DNA of 64,000 bases from Ascarosepion bandense (GCA_037127315.1 JBBBDQ010001293.1:2464001-2528000); one strand, 5' to 3'; shown: positions 31,542-42,015, counted from the stretch's first letter. Translations and numbers: made by a program. The notes: generated by a model not told the origin, from the letters alone.

Positions 31542-32221
31542 ATGAATTATTTTGAACATTATATTTACCGATACTCGTATTTTAGTAGATATTCTGTTTT
31601 TTTTTAATTACACAGTATTTTTATATTTATATCTGCCGGCCTGATTATTTACGATAAATTTTTATTACGAAAATGTGTGCTATCCAGCAGGATTCGAACC
31701 TGCGACCCCTATTACATAGGGGAAGTATACCATGTGATCTGGTACCGTCTTGACCACTCGACCATGAATAACCTCTTGACCAGTCGAGGTTTTTATCATG
31801 CTTATATAACACAATTTTCGATTTCACCGTAAACAAACATATCTGCTCTGAAATGTATCGTAATGTCAACAAATGTAAATATGTTACGACAATTAACGAA
31901 TTTTAACGAAACTTGGTTATAAGCAACCGACAATTTGTAATGAATTATTTTGAACATTATTTTTACCGATACTCGTATTTAAGTAGATATTCTGTTTTTT
32001 TTTTAATTAAACAGTATTTTTATATTTATATCTACCGGCCTGATTATTTACGATAAATTTTTATTACGAAAATGTGTGCTATCAGGCTGATAGATATAAA
32101 TATAAAAATACTGTTTAATTAAAAAAAAAAAGAAAGAATATCTACTTAAATACGAGTATCGGTAAAAATAATGTTCAAAACAATTCATTACAAATTGTCG
32201 GTTGCTTATAACCAAGTTTCG

Positions 32222-32226
<5 letters not shown>
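31542..32226. repeat. Repeat with two direct and one inverted copy of a ~140-bp block
   Basis: The block ATGAATTATTTTGAACATTA...GCCGGCCTGATTATTTACGA...GTGTGCTATC occurs at 31542-31684 and 31937-32083. It recurs inverted, with extra flank (CGAAACTTGGTTATAAGCAA side), at about 32083-32226. The inverted pair 31905-32047 / 32083-32226 could form a ~140-bp hairpin with a ~35-bp centre. Confidence 0.85.
31679..31771 (-). tRNA. tRNA-like sequence, type II (long variable arm), probably SINE head or pseudogene
   Basis: Minus strand: acceptor arms TTATTCA and TGGATAG pair over 7 bp with two G-U pairs. The D-arm region is TGGTCGAGTGGTCAAGACGG. The anticodon stem is TACCA/TGGTA with loop GATCACA. The variable arm CCCCTAT/ATAGGGG has a 3-base loop. 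The T arm is GCAGG TTCGAAT CCTGC. A and B boxes are intact. The formal anticodon would be TCA, but position 33 is A instead of T, which argues against a working tRNA. No CCA or poly(T) terminator is evident, and it is embedded in a repeat. Confidence 0.5.
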
Positions 32227-32265
<39 letters not shown>

Positions 32266-32268
<3 letters not shown>

Positions 32269-32654
32269 TACCGGCCATAATTATTAGGCGACCCCAGCTT
32301 TTTTTTTAAATGATGTATTTCGTACTATTTTTAGTATTTATTGCCAAGTGGATAATTCTAAATGAAAATAAAATAGTTCTTTTGTATTATTATTTGCAAA
32401 ATGTTACAAGGCAAGAAAGCAAAGATGAACTCGACCGAATCACTATAAATTTTCTTCATTCTTTGATTGATGAAACTGCAATATATGTAATTATTAAATA
32501 TTTATAAATTCATTTGTTTCACATGGTGCAGTATTAACAAAAGAAACATTCTATTTTCATTTACAATTATTCACTTAGCAATAAATACTAAAAACTAGAA
32601 TGAAATACATCATTTATTAAAATACTGGAGTGGCCTAATAATTATGGCCAGTAG

Positions 32655-32656
<2 letters not shown>
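32266..32656. mobile_element. Tc1/mariner-type MITE, copy 2, inserted in a (TA)n run
   Basis: Ends CTACCGGCCATAATTATTAG (left) and CACTACTGGCCATAATTATT (right, inverted) match copy 1 at 22.9 kb. (TA)n lies on both sides (32225-32266 and 32658-32706), as expected if a TA-targeting element landed in a TA microsatellite. No transposase. Confidence 0.85.
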
Positions 32657-32706
<50 letters not shown>

Positions 32707-32711
<5 letters not shown>

Positions 32712-33090
32712 ATTTTCCCACCAAGCCTTTTATAATAAGATTTCTCGAACATTCTGGCTAGTAGACGATAATAAATATACTGTCTAATAAATAATAAATA
32801 AACTGAGCGTCTACTCAAATACAGGTAACCACTAAAAATAAAGTTGAGGTGGTAATATCGGTGGATTAATAGATAGGAAACTAAGTTTGTTCGCTGTTTA
32901 AAGCTAACGGATTTAGTTTCATCAATAGCTATGTAGCCTAATGCTAAAAACGAAGTTATTTTTAAATCTTGATTTTTGAAATAATCTTTTCCTTTCTCGG
33001 TGCTTTTAATTTGTGTTTAATAATAATCACATAGATCGAACATACATTGAAAAATTCCGATCAAAAGCAAGTTAATCTTAATGAATATAT
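32707..33090. other. Unrecognised interval
   Basis: No supported feature. Confidence 0.4.
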
Positions 33091-33710
33091 TGTGATTTAC
33101 TAAGCGCAGCTTAGATGTGGCACAAGACAGCACCCAGTCAGGATCGAACTCACTACTCAGTTGCAACTGATCAAGCTATATGGCCGGGAATACCCACTAT
33201 AAAATGACCATATGTCACATCTGGCCTTGCGTGGGAAGGATAGTAAATACAGCAACTGATCAAGCTTGCTAAACATTACAGTGCCACAATGGTGATTTTC
33301 TAAGGGTACTTAGATGAGGCACAAGGCCGAAATTTTTGGGAACTCAGCGTAGAATGAACTCACTATTCAGTCGTAGTTGATCTAGCGAGATAAGGTACCA
33401 AGTCGAAGTATCGCAATAATTTTCTAAGCGTATCTAGATGTGGCTTATTACTGAAAGTGTAGGGGACTCAATCGAAATCACTACTCAGCTGTAATTAATT
33501 TAGCGAGATAATCTTGCTAGCCATTACACCACGTCGGAGTGACGCTATTAGGATTTTCTAAGCTTTGCTTAGTTGTGGCACAGGGCCGACAGTGATTTTC
33601 TAAGTAAAGCTTAGATCTGGTACAAGGCCTAAAGTGTGGAGCACTAAGTTGGAATTAATATATCGAGAAAAGCTGGCTCATTACAACACGTCGAAGTGTC
33701 CAGCTTAGGG
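33091..33710 (-). mobile_element. Cluster of 5-6 tandem, partial SINE-M units
   Basis: The words TTTTCTAAGCG.A.CTTAGATGTGGCAC, CAAGGCCGAAAGTGT, CTACTCAGT.GTAATTGAT, AGCGAGATAAGCTTGCTAG and CCATTACACCACGTCG recur with spacing near 125 bp, in shortened and full units. On the minus strand GTGGTGTAATGG is A-box-like. Unit boundaries fall near GATTTTCTAAG at 33100, 33292, 33419, 33552 and 33594. Confidence 0.8.
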
Positions 33711-35005
33711 AATATATATGTATGTAAAAATAATAATAAAAAAATCGTTCACGTGTGTAGCTATTTATAACTATAATATTGTACATAACCGAATGAATTC
33801 CTTTCGAAACAGTCATATAAGAAATTTTAACCGGGAAAAAAAATTACACTTTTAGGAAATTTAATTTTTCGTGCTAGAATCAGGCTTTTCTATAAATAAC
33901 AATAACTGATTGAAATAATCATTTAAAATCTTTCCAATCTGTAAATTCATATTTTTATTTTTTGTGGGGTGGGGGACGGTGTTTTCAAATACACGCCTCA
34001 TGTTAAAAATGTACTTTTGACAATCCCTGGAGGGTTCTGAAAAAGTAAACCTCTTTTTTGAAGCTACATGTCACGAAACTGACTTCCAAGTAAAGTGCAG
34101 CAGAATACTAAGAAACAAAACTTGCAGATGTAGTGAAACGAAACACTCTTGTCACGCTCGAGTGCAATCAGAAAAGCGAAAGTGAAAGGAAAAATAGGCA
34201 GTGGTCTTTGTACTTTTCTTTCCGTTCTTTTGGCTCCGCCCATTTACAGGTGACTCTTACTACTGTTGGCAGGTGCCGTGCACTCTAAATATGCAGCAGT
34301 ATTGACCTATTAACACAAAATCAGTAACGGGGCCGTGGGGGAGGGAAAGTGAGAGAAAAAGGGGATGTAGGAAGGGAGACATTCTTGGAATTGCTTCTTT
34401 AAATTCCTTAAGAACATCAAAGCAAGCCCAGAAGCCCACACGCGCATGCTAGACAGCTAAAGAATACACGCGTAAGAATTTATACATAGAAGCATGTAGA
34501 GTGACTTTCATAGGGCGACAGTGAATATGACAGTTTTAGAAGTTAATGCGATTTCTGGCTATGCTGAATATCCTAGTTTAGCAGAAGATAAAAATTCATG
34601 GAGGAATGCGTGGCAACCCTTAAAATGATTCAAAATAAAATTTATATATTAGTGTAATAATCGCCATAGTTACAGAATGGGCAATGTATTTGCATATGCT
34701 ACTTAATAAAAAAAAATAAAAACACGGTAAAATCTGGTGTCCGCGCCCCCACAAAAAAATTATAGATTAAAAAAATATCCTTTATTAATTACAGTCTTAT
34801 AAAAATCCAGTATTTATTATATTTTTAATCATATGAAATAATTTCTCTATCTGCTTTTGTACATATTAGGTAGCTATGGGCATTATAGTGAGCTTAAATA
34901 TTGATGCATTAATTTAAATAATCGAACTTTCAAACATTTACGACAGCAAAATAATTTACAGCGCATTGTTATAATGTTTAATGAATTTCTGCATCAGATT
35001 TTATT
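33711..35005. other. Unrecognised interval, partly less AT-rich
   Basis: From 34030 to 34500 the sequence is less AT-rich than its surroundings (for example GGCTCCGCCCATTTACAGGT and GGGGCCGTGGGGGAGGG), but no coding frame or RNA gene was found. It could hold host regulatory sequence; this cannot be judged here. Confidence 0.35.
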
Positions 35006-35760
35006 ATTTGTAGGAAGTCTAGGTACGATAACGAAGAGTTCGTTCGAACAATTACCATGAAAGTATTTATAGAAAAGTCACAGAGAAGCTACATTACGGC
35101 GGTGAGGCAGAGTCTGAAGCCGAGAGGCTAGATCAGGGCCAATAATATAGCTAATTCTTCTTTAGATATTATTGAGAATATTTAAATATTCAGCGGTAGC
35201 ACCGGACCAGATGTGGCAGTAATATTCAAAGCATGAAAAAATGGTCAGTCAGTTAAGTGCCATACGTGACACACGTTTTGGGCAATCATGTCTTGAAAGA
35301 GACATGACTGACTGGGCAGAAGATTTTCCCGCACTAGGTTGCCATTACTTACTGCGGTAGACTAGTTGCCGGTCAAGGCTATAGAACTCAATCTGTCCTA
35401 TTATTTAACTCATAACTGGAGGGAAGAGACTGATTAATACCTTTCCCAAGGGTATTTGCGTGTAAGTGAATGCAAGGAATTTAACTAGAATTAGAACTCG
35501 GCTCCCCTCGATTTGTCGTTTCGAGCCGATATCCACTGCACCTCAACGCACATCCAATATAAGATAGATTGCGGAGAGAAAAATTATCTAGCACGCCTCA
35601 TGATCCGTTTTTCTTAGCAGTAGATCTAGCAATAGATTCAATATAATCTTTCCACCCTGTATTATCCGAGAATTTAAGGCACAACGAGCCAATCTCACGG
35701 AGGTTAGCGTCAGCTATGCTGATGGGTGGTAGGATTACCTATAATCTATTAATGTCTACC
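35006..35760 (-). mobile_element. jockey-like LINE fragment split by SINE-A
   Basis: The minus strand has PPISIADANLREIGSLCLKF, SDNTGWKDYIESIARS (right of the SINE). To its left it has LVRCYR-like, LPHRRNVASL and LFYKYFHGNCSNELFVIVP. It parallels 21575-22250. Stops and shifts are frequent. Confidence 0.75.
35243..35555 (-). mobile_element. SINE-A, full length, inside a LINE fragment
   Basis: Minus-strand sense: head GATGTGCGTTGAGGTGCAGT, B-box region GAGTTCTAATTCTAGTT (degraded), body, hairpin CATGTCTCTTTCAAGACATG (one mismatch), tail CACTTAACTGACTGAC. No clear target-site duplication. Confidence 0.85.
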
Positions 35761-35919
35761 GTAACATTATTGAAATTAATGACACAGATGCTGTGGCAAA
35801 CATTGCCAAACGACTTTAATTATATACTATATGTACAAACTATCTTCCAATTGCAACAGTTTAAATTTACTAAGCTAATTTCAGAGGAAAACTATATATC
35901 ATTTCTCTTTTAATATAGA

Positions 35920-36542
35920 TGAGGGATATTAAAATCAAGCAGGTACAAAAATTTAAATACCTGGGAAGTGTTCTAACAGAAAACGGAAAGTGCGACAGAG
36001 AGATCTGAAGGTGAATTGGCATGGCCAAGGACGCTTTCCAGAAGGTGAGCAGAGTATTAAGAGACAAGAAAATTTTGCTAGAAACAAAGAAAAGAGTATT
36101 AGATTTCTATGTGATGTCAGTTCTTCAAAATGTCAGTAAATGCTAGAAAATATCATCAAAAATGAAGGATAAACTTGAAGTAATTAAAATGTGGTTCTCC
36201 AGAAGGATGCTGCGGATATCATGGATCGAGCATGTGAGCAATAATGAGATTTTGTAAAGGATGGAAACGAAAAGAAAATTAATAGGAAAAGACAGCTATA
36301 GATCCCGAGACATGCAATAAAGAAGGAAGGCTTGGAGAACCTGATACTAACAGGCCAGATAGAGGGGAAAAGAAACAGGGTAAATCAGCGGATAACATAT
36401 TTGAAGGGCTTGAGCAGGTGGATGAAAACGGGGGTTGCGTTGTGTAACAGGAGAAAGCATTCTAAGAGCCACAAGGAATAGGGAGACGTGAAAAGCCATG
36501 ATCAGCTACGTCCTGCGAAAGGACCAGGCACACAGAAGAAGA
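35920..36542 (+). mobile_element. RTE-like LINE 3' region
   Basis: Stitched frames give MRDIKIKQVQKFKYLGSVLT, ENGKCDREI, IGMAKDAFQKVSRVLRDKK, ILLETKKRVLDFYVMSVLQ, EVIKMWFSRRMLRISWIEHV. Further on come RATRNRET and AMISYVLRKDQAHRR. It ends at AGAAGAAGATT (36535), butting onto the opposite-strand jockey-like LINE. Confidence 0.8.
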
Positions 36543-37137
36543 TTCTATAGCTAGAGAGCTTGTGCAACAATCTTTTGGGATATACGTTGTGAAAGGCCTT
36601 TGAAATATCCAATGTGATAGTCTTTGAGATGTTTTTGTTGTCTAGTGTCTCACTGATTTTGCGAGTAACTGTAATTAGGATATCAGCAGCGGATCGGATC
36701 CATCTATACCCGTAATGCTGTTTTCTCAAGGAATTCTCCAATTTTAGTTGATCAGTAACCCTCTTGATGATTACAACCTCAAAACGCTTGCTAATGACAC
36801 TTAGGAGAGTGATGAGTCTATATTGAGGGAGAAATGAGCGCTCATCGCGTACTTGGAAACCGGGTATACGCTTGACACCTTTCACAGACTTGTGAAGGAT
36901 TTTTCCTTCAAGATGCGGTTAAATAATTTCCCTAAGATAGCGGATATTTCCGGGTTCGTAGTGTTAAGAACATTAAGATTTTTGGCTGGGTCAGTTGCTA
37001 TCTTTAGATCAAGACTTTTGATATTTTTTAATGTTGATGTAAAAGTTTTCTTAATTCTTTCTAAGCTGTAATAGAGATACTACTCAGTGTGACGGGGTAG
37101 TCTGGAAGAAGATGTTTTACGTTATCTAACGTTGAGC
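36541..37137 (-). mobile_element. jockey-like LINE RT fragment, unoccupied paralogue of the 18.4-19.6 kb copy
   Basis: A 127-codon frame (36502-36885) reads YRLITLLSVISKRFEVVIIK, VTDQLKLENSLRKQHYGYRW, ITLDISKAFHNVYPKRLLHK. The upstream part to 37137 matches 19435-19600. The segment around 36979-36988 has no SINE. Confidence 0.85.
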
Positions 37138-37235
37138 CATGATCGCCTACGTCCTGAAAAGACAAGGCACAAAGAAGAAGAAGAAGAAGAAGAAGAAGAA
37201 GAAGAAGAAGAAGAAGAAGAAGAAGAAGAAGAAGA
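37138..37235 (+). mobile_element. RTE-like LINE 3' terminus with a long (GAA)n tail
   Basis: AGCCATGATCGCCTACGTCC then TGAAAAGACAAGGCACAAAG is the 3' end seen at 3.23 kb, followed by about 20 GAA/AAG triplets. The long L- or F-rich reverse frames are artefacts. Confidence 0.85.
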
Positions 37236-37479
37236 TTTTTAGCCAAAAGGAGTTTGACAAAATGTTCGTCTTGGTAAGTTGTTTTCTTTTTGCATTAGTG
37301 TAGCATCTTTTAAAAATCAAATGTTTAAAAAATGCTTCAATCGTTAGATCATCCATAGTAAATTTGCGTTCAGGTTCTTAGAACGTTTCACAATTTTTGG
37401 CTTATCTTCTATTATCCAAATGTGGGATAACAAAAGATATGGAAACGTGAACAAAAGTAATTTAAATTAAATCGGCTAG

Positions 37480-37640
37480 ATTATATACCGAAAACGAAAT
37501 TTAAAAATATTTTAAATTTTAAATTCTCAGCGTCTGTTTTCTGTTTGTTTGAAAAGGTGCATGAAAAGTGACATAAACGAAAACATAAACTTAATCTGAT
37601 GAAGTACTAAAGAACGAAACGTGTCACACTAATTCTTTTT
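37480..37640 (+). repeat. Repeat F, copy 1, with hammerhead-like motif
   Basis: Shares CGGCTAGATTATATACC and AAATTCTCAGCGTCT with 42071-42215. CTGATGA lies at 37596-37602, a hairpin GTAC-TAAA-GAAC (one mismatch) at 37604-37615, then GAAAC (37616-37620) and GTGTC. Confidence 0.65.
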
Positions 37641-38315
37641 TTTTTTGTTATAATTTTATAAAAATTAAGGTATTAGGATAATGATCATTTATAGCCGCTT
37701 CCTTAGAGGAAAAAGTAAGCATTAACCAACCGAACAATTAGGGTTAAAATCCGTTGAGATTTAAAAAAATATTTCTCTTTGAAAGAGTTTTTTCAGGAAA
37801 ATAAATTTCTAAAGTTCATTGTCTTCAAGTAATTTTGTTTAATGCAGTTTATTTATGTATTTATTTGCTTACTTCCAGATTGTGAATGTGTTTTGATTGT
37901 TTGGTCGAACTATGACTTTGTTTTCCTGGCGATTTTTATTATCCTTCTAATTTTTAGCACATGTCCACGCATTTTATTTAGATTTTGTGTATATTCCCGG
38001 TTGAATTACATAACGTAAAGTATATAAAATCTTAACCGTTTAATTAAAAGATAATGCTAAGACAAGAAAAACAAAAACAAATAAAAAACACAAATGTGGC
38101 TGAACTTGTGTTTATAATAACGAATTGGCTAGCGGCTCCATCAGAGAGAAATACTCTACATGGAAACGAGTGGTCGGCCATTATTATTATCTTCTTTTAC
38201 ACGAAGTTTTTTTTTTTAACTGGCGATTTTGCATTGGATGTTTTCTAACAAGTTGTGCAGCTCAAAACAGATAACAACTTTCACAGATTATTTGCAGAGC
38301 CAAGCAACGTAGACT
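37641..38315. other. Unrecognised interval
   Basis: AT-rich; the small frame at 38054-38248 has no recognisable product. Confidence 0.4.
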
Positions 38316-38331
38316 TCTGAAGCGATGGGGT

Positions 38332-38692
38332 GAGTCAGTCAGTCAGTGCTATATGGGATACACGCTTGGTCGATAATGTCTCGAAACAGACTTGACTGAC
38401 TGGGTAGAAGATTTTTGAGCAGTAGGTTGGCATTACTTTCTGCAGTAGACTGGTTGCCAACCATGTCTATAGAACCCAATCTGTCCTGGAAGATTGGGTT
38501 CTATAGACATGGTTGGCAGGAGCGGGGAAAGATGGATTAATACCTTTCCTTAAGGATATTTGCATGTAACTGAATGCGATTTTTTCCCAAGTGTATTTGC
38601 GTATAAGTGAATGCTGTGAATTCATACTGGAATTCGAACTCAGCTCTCTGATTTCTTCTTCCGAGCCGATATCTGTTGCACCACAACGCACG
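38332..38692 (-). mobile_element. SINE-A with internal inverted duplication, 16-bp target-site duplication
   Basis: TCTGAAGCGATGGGGT (38316-38331) precedes it and TCTGAAGAGATGGGGT (38693-38708) follows it (one mismatch). Inside, 38455-38482 is repeated inverted at 38491-38518 without mismatch, around an 8-base centre. A second partial duplication of the TTTCC.AAG..TATTTGCGT.TAA block follows at 38545-38600. Confidence 0.9.
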
Positions 38693-38708
38693 TCTGAAGA
38701 GATGGGGT

Positions 38709-39000
38709 ACTACGCTTAATGCAGGTCTTTACTTTCAGTGGTATAAACCCTCAAGACCTCAATGACAATTGGGAAAATAGTGGCTTGTACTTTTGTCAAC
38801 TTCAATCAGTAGATTTTTAGTCTTTTCAATTTTCAAATTGAATGTTGCCATAATCCTTGCCTTCAATTCATCTTTGGTGTTACAAGGAGTTTTTCAGCTT
38901 GATGAAATAAAACAGAGCTATTAAGTATAAATCAATAAATATACACTTTTCAGGTGACACCGGTGAGAAAAGATTAATTATTTTATTACAATTACTTTAG

Positions 39001-39002
<2 letters not shown>
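38709..39002. other. Unrecognised interval before (TA)n
   Basis: No supported feature; (TA)n occupies 39003-39054. Confidence 0.4.
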
Positions 39003-39057
<55 letters not shown>

Positions 39058-39059
39058 CA

Positions 39060-39365
39060 AGACCACATGAGTTTAGGCGTGCTACTAGATTAGCATCTAA
39101 GTTCCAAACTTTTACTGTTGAAATAGTTAAATGAAAACGCCGCTTGTATTCCAATAGTTGCTTTTCTCGCTTTTCCACCCAGTGGAGCTCTCTTTCGTTT
39201 GCATGCTTCCTTGATTACTACAATCTCTTAAAATTGAAATACAATGTCAATCGCCATCTTCTATCTTCTTGAATCTCGTTAATCTTTTACCCTTTTTTCA
39301 AAACCACCTTTACACAGTCTTTTCGCTCACTGCAGCCTTCTGTTCACTTCGTGGCTGTTCTGCCT
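39060..39365 (+). mobile_element. jockey-like LINE C-terminal fragment
   Basis: One frame with a single internal stop reads ATRLASKFQTFTVEIVK, KRRLYSNSCFSRFSTQWSSL, FACFLDYYNLLKLKYNVNRH, LLSS-stop at 39270-39272. The 3' UTR region follows. Confidence 0.8.
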
Positions 39366-39416
39366 CGCTTGGAGAGAAATTATTAATATATATATATATG
39401 TATATATACATATATT

Positions 39417-39644
39417 GTCATCCGCAGACAGATCTGTTTCGCTGTATCTCATCTCATCAGTACGGTCAGACTCCGATTGCTACATAACCCAGGCTCGAAA
39501 TCCGAAAGATTTGGCGTCAGTCGGCGACTCTACCCCTGGGCCACGGGGCGTTCGGTGGAAGAAGGCGGTCTTTTTAGCGCATATCAATAGCTAGAGTGCT
39601 ATACCAATAGCTAGGTGCTCCAATTCATTTTTACTGAATGAGCG

Positions 39645-39646
<2 letters not shown>
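39417..39646 (-). mobile_element. SINE-B, 5'-truncated, hammerhead-bearing
   Basis: Minus-strand sense: TGAATTGGAGCACCTAGCTA block, A-box-like GGCCCAGGGGTAGAGTCGCC, stem region ACTGACGCC, B-box-like TTTCGAGCCTGGG and a 3' hammerhead. (TA)n and (TG)n runs (39646-39707) adjoin its 5' side. Confidence 0.85.
39421..39466 (-). ncRNA. Hammerhead ribozyme in SINE-B (39.4 kb copy)
   Basis: CTGATGA is the complement of 39454-39460. GAAA, the ACA-GATC-TGT stem III and GTC are unchanged. Stem I CCGTA/TGCGG is complete. Stem II reads GATGA/ACAGC-side, with an A-G mismatch and weakened distal pairing. Confidence 0.7.

Positions 39647-39707
<61 letters not shown>
39646..39707. repeat. (TA)n-(TG)n microsatellite
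   Basis: Compound dinucleotide run. Confidence 0.95.
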
Positions 39708-39709
<2 letters not shown>

Positions 39710-40369
39710 TTTTGCACGATTGTTCTGGAGGTAAATTCAGAGTAATGCCTATCCACTAAAATGCAAATGATGTAGGATGAAATATTTATAAAAAATACAA
39801 GCCATGAAAGACCTACCACACACATACACAAACACACACACACAAAGAGACTTTGATTTCAAACGCGATAAAAACATATTCGTGAACCTTTGCAAAAAGT
39901 AGTATTTCAAAAACAACAAAAAAAAAAAAGATAGATGACCCATAGAGTAGAATTGAATCAAAATCGCTGAAAAAAAAAAATGTATAAAGTAGAAATAAAA
40001 TTTTGCAAGTTAGTGTAAAAAACTTTTTGGCAAACGAAAGGCAACGGAAGAAATTGTATCGCGTGAGTGTGAAAAAAAAAAAAAAAGACAAAAACGCACG
40101 TATATGAATTTTCTGACCTGCTCACTGACCACTTATCTATATATACACGCTATCTTGGCTATCAGAAAATCAAACGGATCTCGATATGTAAAATCATAAG
40201 TTTAATCGCCTGAAGATAGTCACTTTAGACTCGAAACGCGTTTAGCGACACAAATACCATTATGGAAGCTAATATATCCTATGAAAAGCAAGTAATATTA
40301 ATAACAATAAAAACAATAAATCTACACATTAAACAAAACGTTCACGGCTTCTCGCACTTTGACTTCTCT
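39708..40369. other. Unrecognised interval with several A runs
   Basis: Contains a (CA)n at about 39819-39843. At 40210-40245 lies a CTGAAGA...GAAAC motif with an AGTC/GACT hairpin. No gene was recognised. Confidence 0.4.
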
Positions 40370-40612
40370 CTCTCTCTCTCTCTTTATATATATATATATA
40401 TGCCGATATATATATATATATAATATCGCCATTGTATACTGGTGTTAAAATAGTGCTTGGTATAGAATAACAGAGCAGTATATTGTAATCATAAATATAC
40501 ATTTGTTTCAATCTTTTTTTTTTTTTACAGCTCTGGTGAGGTCTGGTTTTGGTATCTTCAAAGAGGTTGTTTGTTTGGATGGTGAAATCCCATAAAATCT
40601 TGGCTTGGTTGT

Positions 40613-40652
<40 letters not shown>

Positions 40653-41250
40653 ATCTATTTGCTTGCGTTTAACATTCTGTTTTTCATTTCTACCTTGTTT
40701 AAGAATACGTTCAATTTTCTTTCTAAGTATGTCATAAACACAGTATCATCCTCGTCCACCGATAATAAATACTTGTAGGAGCTCGAGTAGGTAAGCTATT
40801 AAGGAAAGAATCAAAATGATACAACAGCTTCCCTTTTTTTCACACTTGATCTAGTTTTCACTCTTAACTTACAAGCGAAGTATTAAGCATTAAGCTTTAG
40901 ATTCAAACTTTCCCCCCCTTGAATGCACCGTTCTTTTTTTCTTATTCTATTACCTGCACAATCTTTTCTTTGCTAAATACAAGTTAGTGTCGAGTGCGCA
41001 CTTAAATACGAACGTAAAGAATTTCTTCTTCTTTGTTGTTGTTGTTGTTGTTGTTTTAAATACCCGCCTATTGAGTCTGGACAGATTTACGCACAGGGAT
41101 TGAGAATCAGCACTTTTCTTTTATGCAGGAAGCAAAAAGCTGATAATTTTCTTCATGGTCTAATTTTTCTGAAAGAATCTATCCTCCACCCAAGGGAAAA
41201 TGAGACCAAAAATAGAGAAATAGGATCTAAATGTTTGTTTATAAGGGTGT

Positions 41251-41325
<75 letters not shown>

Positions 41326-41350
41326 CAAGGAGAGAAAAATATGGTGAAAA

Positions 41351-41384
<34 letters not shown>

Positions 41385-41400
41385 GAACGATATCAGTGGC
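40370..41400. repeat. Microsatellite-rich interval
   Basis: (TC)n-(TA)n at 40370-40422, (ATT)n at 40616-40650, (TTG)n at 41034-41055, (GT)n-(GA)n at 41250-41321 and (GA)n at 41354-41381. The frames across 41100-41493 read through these. No gene was recognised between them. Confidence 0.75.
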
Positions 41401-41694
41401 TGGTCAGGCATGTGTATTCCTACAGATGTTTATTTTTTTTTGCATATTTATTTAAGCAATTTTCTTTTTTCTAACTTTTCTCTTCTTTATTAATCTGGTA
41501 TCGTCATCATCATCACCATCATCATCATTTTCTTCTTGTCTCGTGTTACTTCAGAACGTTTTGTGTAAGGAACATACGATTATATTTAATACCAATGTAT
41601 GAAAGATGCGACAGAAATACAGCACACATTTTAAAGCTTGACAAAAAAACACAAAAAAAACCCAAAGTAAATGGCCATTAAAAAAACAATATTT

Positions 41695-42015
41695 CACTGT
41701 TTTTTTTATTTATTTTTAGTTTTTAAAGGGCAATAGTTTTTATTCATTTGGTTTTAAAAATGACATCCTCCAAATGGTGGCCTCTAGTCGCCATACACTG
41801 TTGTAGATGATTTCTTGAGTTTTCCATCAACCGGAAGTTCGTGTGCTTTGAAGTCTTCCAGATGGCTTTCTTTTAAGCTCTGAACCTGTGGCCCTGAAAT
41901 TTGCAACTCATACAAGTATCGATTTTCTATCTGGAACAGAACCATTCCGACTTAACATGAAATGAGCACGAAAAACTCTCTATGTTGCAATTACAGATTC
42001 ACCAGATTCTTTTTT
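41695..42015 (-). mobile_element. IS630/mariner-type transposase remnant with large internal deletion
   Basis: The minus strand reads RVFRAHFMLSRNGSVPDRKS, VANFRATGSELKRKPSGRLQ (N-terminal helix-turn-helix and linker), then jumps to ENSRNHLQQCMATRGHHLED and VIFKTK-stop. The latter is the extreme C-terminus of the same family. The whole catalytic region is missing. AAAGGGCAATAGTTTTTATT follows the stop and may be the terminal repeat. Confidence 0.85.

Noticed and set aside
31679..31771. A functional tRNA with anticodon TCA (UGA-reading)
   Set aside because: Position 33 is A instead of the near-invariant T, the acceptor has two wobble pairs and the sequence sits in a repeat.
33711..35005. A CpG-island-like promoter around 34.1-34.5 kb
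   Set aside because: Only mildly less AT-rich, with no TATA/Inr arrangement, exon or conserved motif that I could support.
40210..40245. CTGAAGA...GAAACGCGTTTAGCG as a hammerhead
   Set aside because: The AGTC/GACT hairpin is good, but the bases next to the core do not pair and the required U before the cleavage base is missing if the CGC/GCG stem forms. Kept only as a weak relative.
41100..41493. Arg/Glu-rich and Val/Cys-rich ORFs
   Set aside because: Translation of (GT)n and (GA)n microsatellites.
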